Below are positions 1-6,834 of a DNA stretch of 55,084 nucleotides, one piece after another. Numbering within the stretch: position 1 is the first letter of the stretch; each line of letters opens with the position of its first letter. This stretch comes from Bacteroidales bacterium (lineage in GTDB: Bacteria; Bacteroidota; Bacteroidia; Bacteroidales; UBA932). The position numbers and the translations under genes are program-made. The stretch is from NCBI GenBank assembly GCA_016282145.1, contig JAEEJZ010000051.1, positions 1 to 55,084 on the forward strand, given 5' to 3'. The notes beneath the pieces are model-generated. The model did no database searches. It saw nothing but the letters and a program-made list of their open reading frames with translations, and was not told where the DNA came from.

Positions 1-279
1 AACTTTGAAGACGAATTTATAAGAAAACTATATGAACGCTCTGCCTTCGCCAATATGGACGTGGCGACGCAGCACAAATACGAGAGCATTATGAGAACCG
101 AAATCGATATCATCGCGCAGAAAGCCTGGGCCCGGGAGGAAGGCAAGGCCGAAGGGCGTAAAGAAGGTGAAGCAGATAAAGCCCGGTCTATTGCCCGGAA
201 CTTCCGCGATATGGGCCTTCCACTGGAACAGATCTCCAAAGCCACCGGACTCTCCGTCGAACAGATCGCAGCACTGTAG
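1..279 (+). CDS. Rpn/PD-(D/E)XK nuclease family transposase, C-terminal fragment
   Basis: The frame is open from base 1 to a TAG at 279, so the gene enters from outside the window and only about 92 C-terminal residues are seen. They read NFEDEFIRKLYERSAFANM, followed by a Lys/Glu-rich helix (WAREEGKAEGRKEGEADKA) and a short helix-turn-helix-like tail (MGLPLEQISKATGLSVEQIAAL). This tail is typical of the Rpn family of recombination-promoting nucleases, annotated in Bacteroidota as PD-(D/E)XK nuclease family transposases. The nuclease core itself lies upstream and cannot be checked. It ends only 3 nt before the stop of the convergent priA-like gene. Family assignment rests on the characteristic tail. 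Confidence 0.75.
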   Translation, partial: NFEDEFIRKLYERSAFANMDVATQHKYESIMRTEIDIIAQKAWAREEGKAEGRKEGEADKARSIARNFRDMGLPLEQISKATGLSVEQIAAL

Positions 280-282
280 CCT

Positions 283-1926
283 TTACAGCGGATCGACCTC
301 CAGGGTGAGGTGGCTGGCGTAACTGCGTTCGGTGCAGAAGGCAGTCACGGCGCCATAAATCCCCTGCTTCCGGGCCGAAAGCGAAGCATTACGCGGCAGG
401 ATGATGCGGATACGCTCCCTGCCGCTTTGAATTTTCACCTCCTGCACAGGCAACAAGGGCAGCGCAGCAAGCCGCTCCGAAAGTTCGCCCAGGAACCAGC
501 GCAGACGCTTCTCGTTCTTGTCATTGAAGACCACATCCACGATACGGCTGTAAGGAGGAAGGCCAAAGGCGGCCCGCTCGCGAAGCAAGAGCGCAGGAAG
601 GGCGGCCGCATCATCGGCCCAAAGCAGCGAATGCAGCACGGGATGCTCCGCCTGGGCGCATTGAATCAGCAGCGGCGACTCCCCCGCATCGCGGCACAGG
701 CCGGACAGGGCACGGAAAGCCTTTTCATCGGTACGGAAATCCTCGCCCTTCAGCATAAACTCCGCACAGAGCAGCGCCGTCAGCCCCTGCCGGACCAGAA
801 TGGCAGGAGTCGCCCTGCGCAAAGGCAACACGGACAAACGCGTTGAAGCCTTGGGGAAAAGAGCCCGCGCTTCGATTTCCACATTGTCCGTATCGCTCCA
901 GGGCAGGAGCAAGAGCACGCGCCGCTTCGCCTCGAAAGCCAGGCGCATCCGCTCCAGCAATTTCAGCGAGAAAGAACCGTTCATACCGTTCTTTCCCCTT
1001 TCGGCGACCGTGTCGATGATTTCAGGGACGGCGGCGGGAGCGGCGGGCGCTTCTACCTTGATATATTTGCCAGCAGCGGCATTGAGGGCCGATTCCAGCG
1101 AAGGGAAATCGCTGCCCAGCAGGACGGAAGCACCGCAGCGGGCCGCGAGCCAGACCGCCGCATCACGGGCATTGAAACGCGGCGCCGTCATTTCCCGCCG
1201 ATGCAGCGGGGATTCCTCCGCATCGACGATAATCAGCCCGAGGGTCGTCCAGGGCAGCAGCAGGGCCGCAGGACCGCCCGCGACAAAGACCGGACCGCCT
1301 GCGCGGACGGCGGAAGCGATATCGCGGCGCTCGGAAGCGCTCGTTCCCGCCGTATAGACCCGCGCACTGCCTTCCCAGGCTTCGGCACTCCGGCCGGGAG
1401 AGAGCAGCAGCGCACTCCGGCCCGCGTCCAGGCATCGGCGCAGCAGTTCCGCATAAACTTTATCGCGCGCACCGGCTTGCAGCAGGACAGGGCGGGCTTC
1501 GTCGAATCCCGCCAGAATCGCTTTCAGCGTGTCCTTGGCCGCCGCATCCAGGCGCGGATGCAGGTCCGCTGCCCCGGAAACCGCCTTCTTCGCACGCGCC
1601 TTGCGCAGTTCCGCATCGGTACGCGTCGCCGGATAGGCACAGTGATAGACCTCGCCCAGCGTACAGAGCGTATAATCGGCAAGGAAGTGCCAGAAAGCCA
1701 GTTCCTGCGCACTGACCGGCTCCAGCGTGCGTTCCACGCCGATAATGGGACGGATGCGGGAAAGTTCCACATCCGGTTGCGCGCTCAGGGCTGAGACGAC
1801 GGCGACATACTCCTTTCCAGAGAAAAGCACACGCACCCGCTCACCCACGGCGACGGGCTCCGCGGAAGCGTAAAAAGGCATCCACGTCAAACGCAGGGGC
1901 AATATGACCTGAAAATAGTACGTCAC
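283..1926 (-). CDS. priA: Degenerate primosomal protein N' (PriA-like), helicase motifs lost
   Basis: This is a PriA homologue of 547 aa; usual PriA is about 730-830 aa. The N-terminal 3'-DNA-binding region (residues 1-100) and the C-terminal part with GLPPYSRI (455-462) are recognisable. Every catalytic element in between is altered. The Walker A segment (about 147-160) reads VLLQAGARDKVYAE with no GSGKT, the DEEH box is DAEES (235-239), the SATPS motif is SDFPS (272-276), and the arginine-finger region expected as QVAGRAGR reads ALSGLCRDAG (406-415). There are no CxxC pairs and the zinc-binding insertion is missing. The frame is unbroken, so this looks like a maintained non-helicase protein rather than a fresh pseudogene. 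The start is GTG, 7 nt from a -7 box. PriA normally restarts collapsed replication forks; here it could only act as a DNA/SSB/primosome scaffold. Confidence 0.8.
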   Translation of the reverse strand: MTYYFQVILPLRLTWMPFYASAEPVAVGERVRVLFSGKEYVAVVSALSAQPDVELSRIRPIIGVERTLEPVSAQELAFWHFLADYTLCTLGEVYHCAYPATRTDAELRKARAKKAVSGAADLHPRLDAAAKDTLKAILAGFDEARPVLLQAGARDKVYAELLRRCLDAGRSALLLSPGRSAEAWEGSARVYTAGTSASERRDIASAVRAGGPVFVAGGPAALLLPWTTLGLIIVDAEESPLHRREMTAPRFNARDAAVWLAARCGASVLLGSDFPSLESALNAAAGKYIKVEAPAAPAAVPEIIDTVAERGKNGMNGSFSLKLLERMRLAFEAKRRVLLLLPWSDTDNVEIEARALFPKASTRLSVLPLRRATPAILVRQGLTALLCAEFMLKGEDFRTDEKAFRALSGLCRDAGESPLLIQCAQAEHPVLHSLLWADDAAALPALLLRERAAFGLPPYSRIVDVVFNDKNEKRLRWFLGELSERLAALPLLPVQEVKIQSGRERIRIILPRNASLSARKQGIYGAVTAFCTERSYASHLTLEVDPL

Positions 1927-1933
1927 AGCGGAA

Positions 1934-1941
1934 CAAATTTA
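1934..1941 (-). promoter_or_regulatory. -7 promoter box for priA-like gene
   Basis: On the minus strand this reads TAAATTTG, matching the Bacteroidota TAnnTTTG box. Only 7 nt separate it from the GTG start, so the transcript is probably leaderless. No clear -33 TTTG is seen. Confidence 0.55.
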
Positions 1942-1964
1942 ACAACTTTCTGCGAAAAATTATT

Positions 1965-1972
1965 TACCTTTG
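1965..1972 (+). promoter_or_regulatory. -7 promoter box for glmM
   Basis: TACCTTTG matches TAnnTTTG and lies 5 nt before the glmM ATG. It is back to back with the priA box inside a 51-nt intergenic region. Confidence 0.6.
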
Positions 1973-1977
1973 AGCCT

Positions 1978-3399
1978 ATGACACTCATTAAATCCATCTC
2001 GGGCATCCGCGGCACGATCGGCGGCCCCGAAGGCCAGGGCCTCACCCCTGCTGACATCGTCAAGTTTACCTATGCATACTGCGCCTGCCTGAAAGAGCGC
2101 AAGGCCCCCGCTTCCGGCGGGAAGTATAAAGTGGTCGTCGGTAAGGACGCGCGCCTGAGCGGCGAAATGGTGGAGCAGATTGTCTGCGGCACCCTGATCG
2201 CCTGCGGCGTGGATGTCGTGAAATGCGGTTTCGCCAGCACCCCTACGACGGAACTGGCAGTCCGCTTCAGCGGGGCCGACGGAGGCATCATCCTCACGGC
2301 CAGCCACAACCCGCGGCAGTGGAATGCACTGAAACTGCTCAACGAAGAGGGCGAATTCCTGACGGCCGCACAGGGCGCGGAGATTCTCGCCAAGGCCGAA
2401 AGCGGCGATTTCGATTTCGCCGGGGTCGATGAACTGGGACATATCACCGAGCACGATTTTACCGACGAGCACATCGCTTCCGTCCTGGCGCTTGAGGCCG
2501 TGGATGCGCCCGCCGTGCGCGCTGCCGGCTTCAAGGTGGTGCTGGACGCCATCAACTCCGTAGGCGGGATCATTATGCCGCGCCTGCTGGAAAAACTGGG
2601 TGTGGAATGCATCAAACTGAATTGCGACCCGACGGGCGATTTCGCCCATAATCCCGAACCGCTGCCCGCCAACCTCGTCACGCTGAGCGAGACCGTGGTG
2701 CGGGAAAAGGCGGACCTGGGCATCAGCGTGGATCCGGACGTGGACCGGCTCGCCTTCATCTGCGAGGACGGCAAACCCTTCGTCGAAGAATATACCCTCG
2801 TCAGCGTGGCTGATTACCTGCTGGAAAGGGCCGTGGCGCAGGGCGTAAAAGAACTGCATACCGTCTCCAACCTCTCGTCAAGCCGTGCGCTGCGCGATGT
2901 GACGGAGAAATGGGGCGGCACCTGGCACGCCTCCGCAGTGGGCGAAGTGAACGTCACCACCCTGATGCACAAGGTGGGTGCGCTGATCGGCGGCGAAGGC
3001 AACGGAGGCGTCATCTATCCCGCTTCCCACTGCGGCCGCGACGCGATGGTGGGCGTGGCGCTCTTCCTCAGCCAACTCGCGCACAAGAAACTCAGCGCCA
3101 GCGCTTACAAGCAGACGCTGCCCGCCTATTTCATCGCCAAGAACCGCATCGACCTGAGCGACAGCGCGATGATCGACCGCATCCTGGAAGCGATGAAACA
3201 GCGCTACGCTGCTGAAAAACTCAATACCATCGACGGAGTGAAGATCGATTTCGAAGCCGAGCGCAAATGGGTGCATCTGCGCCGTTCCAATACCGAGCCG
3301 ATCATCCGCATCTATGCGGAAGCCCCGACGCAGGAGGCTGCCGAAGCCCTGGGGAACGAGGTGGTCGCCTTTGCACATTCGCTGATGGAGAAAGCCTGA
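1978..3399 (+). CDS. glmM: Phosphoglucosamine mutase
   Basis: A 473-aa alpha-D-phosphohexomutase that should interconvert glucosamine-6-phosphate and glucosamine-1-phosphate on the way to UDP-GlcNAc for peptidoglycan and LPS. The phosphoserine loop TASHNP is at 108-112 (Ser109 is the phosphorylated residue), the metal loop DPDVDRLAF is near 252-260 and the C-terminal phosphate-binding loop reads RRSNTEPIIRIYAEA. Bacteroidota enzymes of this type are usually annotated GlmM, though phosphomannomutase activity cannot be excluded from sequence. The ATG is fixed by the promoter box 5 nt upstream. The downstream NamZ-like gene starts 4 nt after the stop, so the pair is very likely one operon concerned with amino sugars. 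The partner enzyme GlmS is encoded elsewhere in this window (32-34 kb). Confidence 0.92.
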   Translation: MTLIKSISGIRGTIGGPEGQGLTPADIVKFTYAYCACLKERKAPASGGKYKVVVGKDARLSGEMVEQIVCGTLIACGVDVVKCGFASTPTTELAVRFSGADGGIILTASHNPRQWNALKLLNEEGEFLTAAQGAEILAKAESGDFDFAGVDELGHITEHDFTDEHIASVLALEAVDAPAVRAAGFKVVLDAINSVGGIIMPRLLEKLGVECIKLNCDPTGDFAHNPEPLPANLVTLSETVVREKADLGISVDPDVDRLAFICEDGKPFVEEYTLVSVADYLLERAVAQGVKELHTVSNLSSSRALRDVTEKWGGTWHASAVGEVNVTTLMHKVGALIGGEGNGGVIYPASHCGRDAMVGVALFLSQLAHKKLSASAYKQTLPAYFIAKNRIDLSDSAMIDRILEAMKQRYAAEKLNTIDGVKIDFEAERKWVHLRRSNTEPIIRIYAEAPTQEAAEALGNEVVAFAHSLMEKA

Positions 3400-3403
3400 C
3401 GCG

Positions 3404-4450
3404 ATGTTTTCCTTCCGTACCACGCCGCTGGAAAACCAGTTGGACAAGGCCCTGCGTGACGGGCGCGTAGGCGTTTTCGCCTCCCCCGCCTGCTGGGACC
3501 CGCAGCGGGGGTACACCTGGGACATTTTCTCGGCGCGGGGCAACCTCGCGGAACTGATGCTGCCCCAGGGCGAGATGGAAGCCCATATCGACTTCGAGCT
3601 GGAGAAACTCGCCGCGCTGGATGCCATCGTCGTGGAGATTCAGGATACCGGCTCCCGCCATTTCCGCTATACCGGCGACGTGCTGCGGCTAATGTCCGCG
3701 CTCGCAACGCTCGATTCGGCACCGCCGCTCTATATCGTGGACCGGCCCAATCCGCTCGGACGCGCCGTGGAAGGCACGATGCCGGCCGGCGAAAGCGACG
3801 TCTTCCTGCCGAAGGTCGCGCACCGGCACGGCCTGACGCTCGGAGAACTCTGCCTGCTCTATTACGACGAGACCGGAGCCACTTACCCGCTGCATGTCAT
3901 CAGCGCGGACTGCTCTTCATCGGGGCGCGCCCTGATGAGTTGGGCGGTGCCTCCCGCAACGGACATTCCCGGACTCTTCTCCGCCATCATGTACACCGGC
4001 GGCGTGCTCTGGGCCGATACGAGTCTCAATCCCGGGCTGGGCACGGGACGGCCGTACGAGTGGATCGGGGCACCCTTCCTGAAACCCTCGGCCTTGACGC
4101 CGCCCGCCCCGGAAGGCGTGCTGATGCGTCCCTGCAGTTTCGTGCCGGGCGAAGGGCTGTACGCCGGGGAGCGCTGCTTCGGCTACCAGATCCTGCTGAC
4201 CCCGGAAGTCCAGTACAAATCCCTGGGTCACACGCTGGCGCTGATGCGCTTCTTCGCCGAACGCTACTCGCAGTTCAGCATCAGCGATGCGCTCTATACG
4301 CGGCTGGCGGATCCGGTGATGACGGAATTCCTGAAAGGGAGCATCGGCGCGGATATCGTGGAAGAGCATATAAAAAGCGAAGAGCAGAAGTGGGTGCGTA
4401 AGGCACGCCGCTTTCTGCTCTACGATGAAGCTCCTTACCGGATTAAATAA
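3404..4450 (+). CDS. NamZ-like exo-beta-N-acetylmuramidase domain protein (DUF1343)
   Basis: A 348-aa protein of the DUF1343 family, whose characterised member NamZ releases MurNAc from the non-reducing ends of peptidoglycan fragments. Family hallmarks are visible in order: VEIQDTGSRHFRYTGDVLRL (about 70-90), the VDRPNPLGRAVEGT block, HRHGLTLGELCLLYY, and the TSLNPGLGTGRPYEWIGAP block. Most family members carry a signal peptide and are about 400 aa; this one starts MFSFRTTPLENQLDKAL with no signal sequence and appears cytoplasmic. It sits 4 nt after glmM and ends 4 nt from the convergent rpmE2 stop. Context suggests MurNAc/GlcNAc recycling, but substrate is inferred from the family only. Confidence 0.8.
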   Translation: MFSFRTTPLENQLDKALRDGRVGVFASPACWDPQRGYTWDIFSARGNLAELMLPQGEMEAHIDFELEKLAALDAIVVEIQDTGSRHFRYTGDVLRLMSALATLDSAPPLYIVDRPNPLGRAVEGTMPAGESDVFLPKVAHRHGLTLGELCLLYYDETGATYPLHVISADCSSSGRALMSWAVPPATDIPGLFSAIMYTGGVLWADTSLNPGLGTGRPYEWIGAPFLKPSALTPPAPEGVLMRPCSFVPGEGLYAGERCFGYQILLTPEVQYKSLGHTLALMRFFAERYSQFSISDALYTRLADPVMTEFLKGSIGADIVEEHIKSEEQKWVRKARRFLLYDEAPYRIK

Positions 4451-4454
4451 GGAA

Positions 4455-4706
4455 CTACTTCTTCCTGGCCTTGTATCTCTGATAGAACTGGTCAACACGA
4501 CCGGCGGTATCGACGATTTTCATCTTGCCGGTGTAGAAAGGATGAGACGTGTTCGAAATCTCAAGCTTCACGAGAGGGTACTCAACACCGTCCACTTCCA
4601 GCGTGTCCTTGGAGGTCGCGCAGCTGCGGGTGATGAAGACGGTCTCGTCTGACATATCCTTGAAAGCTACAAGTCGGTAGGTTTCGGGATGGGTTTGCTT
4701 CTTCAT
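4455..4706 (-). CDS. rpmE2: 50S ribosomal protein L31, type B
   Basis: An 83-aa protein beginning MKKQTHPETYRLVAFKDMSD and containing the L31 core (SNTSHPFYTGKMKIVDTAGR, then VDQFYQRY) with a basic C-terminus. It lacks the CxxC zinc ligands of type A L31 and is therefore the zinc-independent type B form normal in Bacteroidota. It is a structural protein of the large subunit at the subunit interface. Its promoter (minus -7 box 4733-4740, -33 at 4760-4763) is interlocked with that of the divergent tRNA-Val gene, and the leader is about 20-26 nt. Confidence 0.95.
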   Translation of the reverse strand: MKKQTHPETYRLVAFKDMSDETVFITRSCATSKDTLEVDGVEYPLVKLEISNTSHPFYTGKMKIVDTAGRVDQFYQRYKARKK

Positions 4707-4732
4707 TGCAATGATTTTTTAGAATTCGGGTG

Positions 4733-4763
4733 CAAAGATAAGATTATTTGGTGAATTAACAAA
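4733..4763 (-). promoter_or_regulatory. rpmE2 promoter
   Basis: Minus-strand TATCTTTG (4733-4740) with TTTG (4760-4763) as -33 and a 19-nt spacer: a full match to the Bacteroidota primary-sigma consensus. Its spacer overlaps the -33 box of the tRNA-Val promoter. Confidence 0.8.
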
Positions 4764-4778
4764 TAATTTATACCTTTG
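4747..4778 (+). promoter_or_regulatory. tRNA-Val promoter
   Basis: TTTG at 4747-4750, 20-nt spacer, TACCTTTG at 4771-4778, 16 nt before the mature tRNA 5' end. The two -33 boxes of the divergent promoters form TTTG-N9-CAAA, so each promoter runs through the other. Confidence 0.8.
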
Positions 4779-4794
4779 TGACCCCAAAAAGAAC

Positions 4795-4869
4795 GGGACC
4801 TTAGCTCAGTCGGTTTAGAGCGCTTGCTTCACACGCAAGAGGTCGGCAGTTCGAATCTGCCAGGTCCCA
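4795..4869 (+). tRNA. tRNA-Val (anticodon CAC)
   Basis: The acceptor stem GGGACCT (4795-4801) pairs with AGGTCCC (4862-4868), followed by discriminator A at 4869. The anticodon arm is CTTGC-TTCACAC-GCAAG, giving anticodon CAC (valine, GUG codons). The T-arm has TTCGAAT. CCA is not encoded. A strong promoter lies upstream and a hairpin terminator 10 nt downstream, so it is a single-gene unit. Confidence 0.95.
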
Positions 4870-4878
4870 CTCTCCAAG

Positions 4879-4902
4879 CGCCCGGTTTCCCCCGGGCGTT
4901 TT
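4879..4902 (+). terminator. Rho-independent terminator after tRNA-Val
   Basis: CGCCCGG (4879-4885), a TTTCCC loop, CCGGGCG (4892-4898), then TTTTCATTTTT. The stem of 7 GC pairs followed by a T-run is a classical terminator. Confidence 0.85.
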
Positions 4903-4922
4903 CATTTTTCCGCAAATTTCCT

Positions 4923-4930
4923 TATCTTCG
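4923..4930 (+). promoter_or_regulatory. -7 promoter box for M23 lipoprotein gene
   Basis: TATCTTCG, a one-base variant of TAnnTTTG, 6 nt before the ATG at 4937. The same variant with the same spacing recurs before the SGNH gene at 11875. Confidence 0.5.
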
Positions 4931-4936
4931 TTCCCG

Positions 4937-6172
4937 ATGAGAACGAAATTCTTCCTGATGGCGGCACTGGGGCTGCTGCTTACGCTCCCGGGCTGCTTCT
5001 GCAAACGGCAGGCACCGGAATCCGATGCGGAAATCCTCCAAAAGGATACCGTCTATCCCCTTGGTTTCCTGACGGATACACTGATCCGTCAGGGCTATCG
5101 CATCCGCTACGGGCAGACCCTCGCCGGCGCACTGCAGGAACTGGGTGCCACGCCGGGTAACGCCTATATCCTGACGCAGATCTGCGACAGTGTCTTCAAG
5201 GTCAGCCGCGATTTCCGGGCACACGACAGCCTGGACGTCTATTACGCAGACACGACGCTCGCATCCCTGCGCTACATCGTATACCCGCAGAATCCCGTGC
5301 GCAGCACCGTCTTCAAGTGCTTCGATTCCCTCGCGGTCTGGAAGGTGGAGAAGCCCCTGACGCACGAGCGCCGCATTTCGGACATCCGCATCGAGACTTC
5401 GCTCTGGGATGCCCTGCTCGCGGACGGCGCCTCCCCCGACCTCATCATGCAGCTCGCGGACATCTATGCCTGGACCATCGACTTCTTCAGTCTCCGCAAA
5501 GGCGACCGCTTCCGCGTGATTTATAATCAGGAAACCTGCGACGGACAGCCCCTGCGCGTAGATACCGTCTTTTTCTCCCTCTATACCGGCGAAGGCGGGA
5601 AACGTGCCGCCGCTGTCTATCTGGACCAGAAAGACGGCAACAAGTACTGGAACGAGAAAGGCATCAGCCTGCGCAGCGACAAGGGCTTCCTCAAGGCGCC
5701 CTTGCAGTTCAAGCGCATCAGCAGCGGATTCGGCGTACGCATCCATCCCATAACCGGAAGGAGAAAGATGCACCCTGCGGTCGATTATGCCGCGCCCACC
5801 GGAACGCCCGTCCACACCATCGGTGACGGTACGGTCGTCTTTGCCGGATGGGACAAGGGCGGCGGCGGAAACTACATCAAGATCCGCCACGACCGCAAGG
5901 AATATGAGACGAAGTACCTGCACCTCTCGAAATTCGCCGCCGGCATCCGGAGCGGCGTCCGCGTGAAGCAGGGACAGACCATCGGCTATGTCGGCTCTAC
6001 CGGCCATTCCACCGGGCCGCATCTGGATTTCCGCATCACCAAGAACGGGAAACCGGTCAATCCCCTGAAAATTGTCAGCGCCACCCAGCCTGAAGGTGCT
6101 CCGATCAAGAAGGAAAACAAGGCGCAACTGGATTCCCTCTACAAGCGCTATATGGCGGAACTCGGCGAATGA
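4937..6172 (+). CDS. M23 (LytM-like) peptidase lipoprotein with atypical zinc site
   Basis: A 411-aa envelope protein. The N-terminus MRTKFFLMAALGLLLTLPGC carries a lipobox with Cys20, so it is a lipoprotein. Residues 50-260 resemble the LysM/OapA-like and SH3-like regulatory region of OapA/Csd3-type endopeptidases. The M23 domain (about 260-395) has the first zinc pair H279 and D283 in MHPAVDYAAP. The final motif, usually HxH, reads GPHLDFR (H362, D364), so the catalytic His is kept but the last zinc ligand is Asp. It may be an endopeptidase with altered metal binding or an inactive amidase activator like EnvC/NlpD. trmO overlaps its stop by 4 nt. Confidence 0.88.
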   Translation: MRTKFFLMAALGLLLTLPGCFCKRQAPESDAEILQKDTVYPLGFLTDTLIRQGYRIRYGQTLAGALQELGATPGNAYILTQICDSVFKVSRDFRAHDSLDVYYADTTLASLRYIVYPQNPVRSTVFKCFDSLAVWKVEKPLTHERRISDIRIETSLWDALLADGASPDLIMQLADIYAWTIDFFSLRKGDRFRVIYNQETCDGQPLRVDTVFFSLYTGEGGKRAAAVYLDQKDGNKYWNEKGISLRSDKGFLKAPLQFKRISSGFGVRIHPITGRRKMHPAVDYAAPTGTPVHTIGDGTVVFAGWDKGGGGNYIKIRHDRKEYETKYLHLSKFAAGIRSGVRVKQGQTIGYVGSTGHSTGPHLDFRITKNGKPVNPLKIVSATQPEGAPIKKENKAQLDSLYKRYMAELGE

Positions 6173-6831
6173 TCCTGGAACCTGTCGCCTATTTCCGCGC
6201 TCCGCTGGCAGGGAAATTCGGACTCCCGCGCCAGAGCGGCGTCGCCCCGTCGCTCAAGGGCGAAGTGGTGCTGGAACCGGCCTTCCGCGGCACGGAAGCG
6301 CTGCGGGGCCTCGAGGGCTTCGATTATCTCTGGCTGATCTGGGGCTTTTCACTCAACGGGACATCGCCCGAAGGAAAAACGACCGTCCGTCCACCGCGGC
6401 TGGGCGGCAATGCACGGGTAGGCGTTTTTGCCAGCCGCTCCCCTTTCCGGCCCAATCCCCTGGGGCTCTCCTGCGTGCGGATCGAGCGCATCAGCCCGGA
6501 CGGCATCACTGTCCTCGGCGCCGACCTGGCGGACGGTACGCCCATCTACGACATCAAGCCCTATCTTCCCTATGCCGATGCTTTCCCCCAGGCCCGCGGC
6601 GGCTATACTGACAGTGTAGAATGGCAGCCGCTTCAGGTCGAATTTCCGGAAGCATTACGTTCGGCACTGGGCGAAACGGATACAGCCGCCCTGGCGGAAA
6701 TCCTTTCCCAGGATCCCCGCCCGGCGTTTCACGATGATCCGGAGCGCGTCTATGCCTTGGAATATCGCGGCAGGACCGTCCGCTTCCGCGTGAACGGAAG
6801 CGTAGTGACGGTTCTCCAAGATCAAGATTAA
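6169..6831 (+). CDS. trmO: tRNA (N6-threonylcarbamoyladenosine(37)-N6)-methyltransferase TrmO
   Basis: A 220-aa TsaA/YaeB (TrmO) family protein that uses SAM to methylate t6A37 in certain tRNAs. Family signatures are seen: LPRQSGVAPSLKGEVVLEP, LRGLEGFDYLWLIWGFS, GVFASRSPFRPNPLGLSCVR and the block DGTPIYDIKPYLPYADAF. The C-terminal small domain (about 150-220) includes RVYALEYRGRTVRFRV. The start overlaps the M23 stop (ATGA, 6169-6172), which implies translational coupling although the two functions are unrelated. The stop is 3 nt from the convergent glycerophosphodiesterase stop. Confidence 0.92.
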   Translation: MILEPVAYFRAPLAGKFGLPRQSGVAPSLKGEVVLEPAFRGTEALRGLEGFDYLWLIWGFSLNGTSPEGKTTVRPPRLGGNARVGVFASRSPFRPNPLGLSCVRIERISPDGITVLGADLADGTPIYDIKPYLPYADAFPQARGGYTDSVEWQPLQVEFPEALRSALGETDTAALAEILSQDPRPAFHDDPERVYALEYRGRTVRFRVNGSVVTVLQDQD

Positions 6832-6834
6832 TTC

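Noticed and set aside
1..279. Active transposon at the left edge
   Set aside because: Only the tail of an Rpn-type protein is present and no inverted repeats or target duplication can be seen. These proteins also often occur as stand-alone nucleases.
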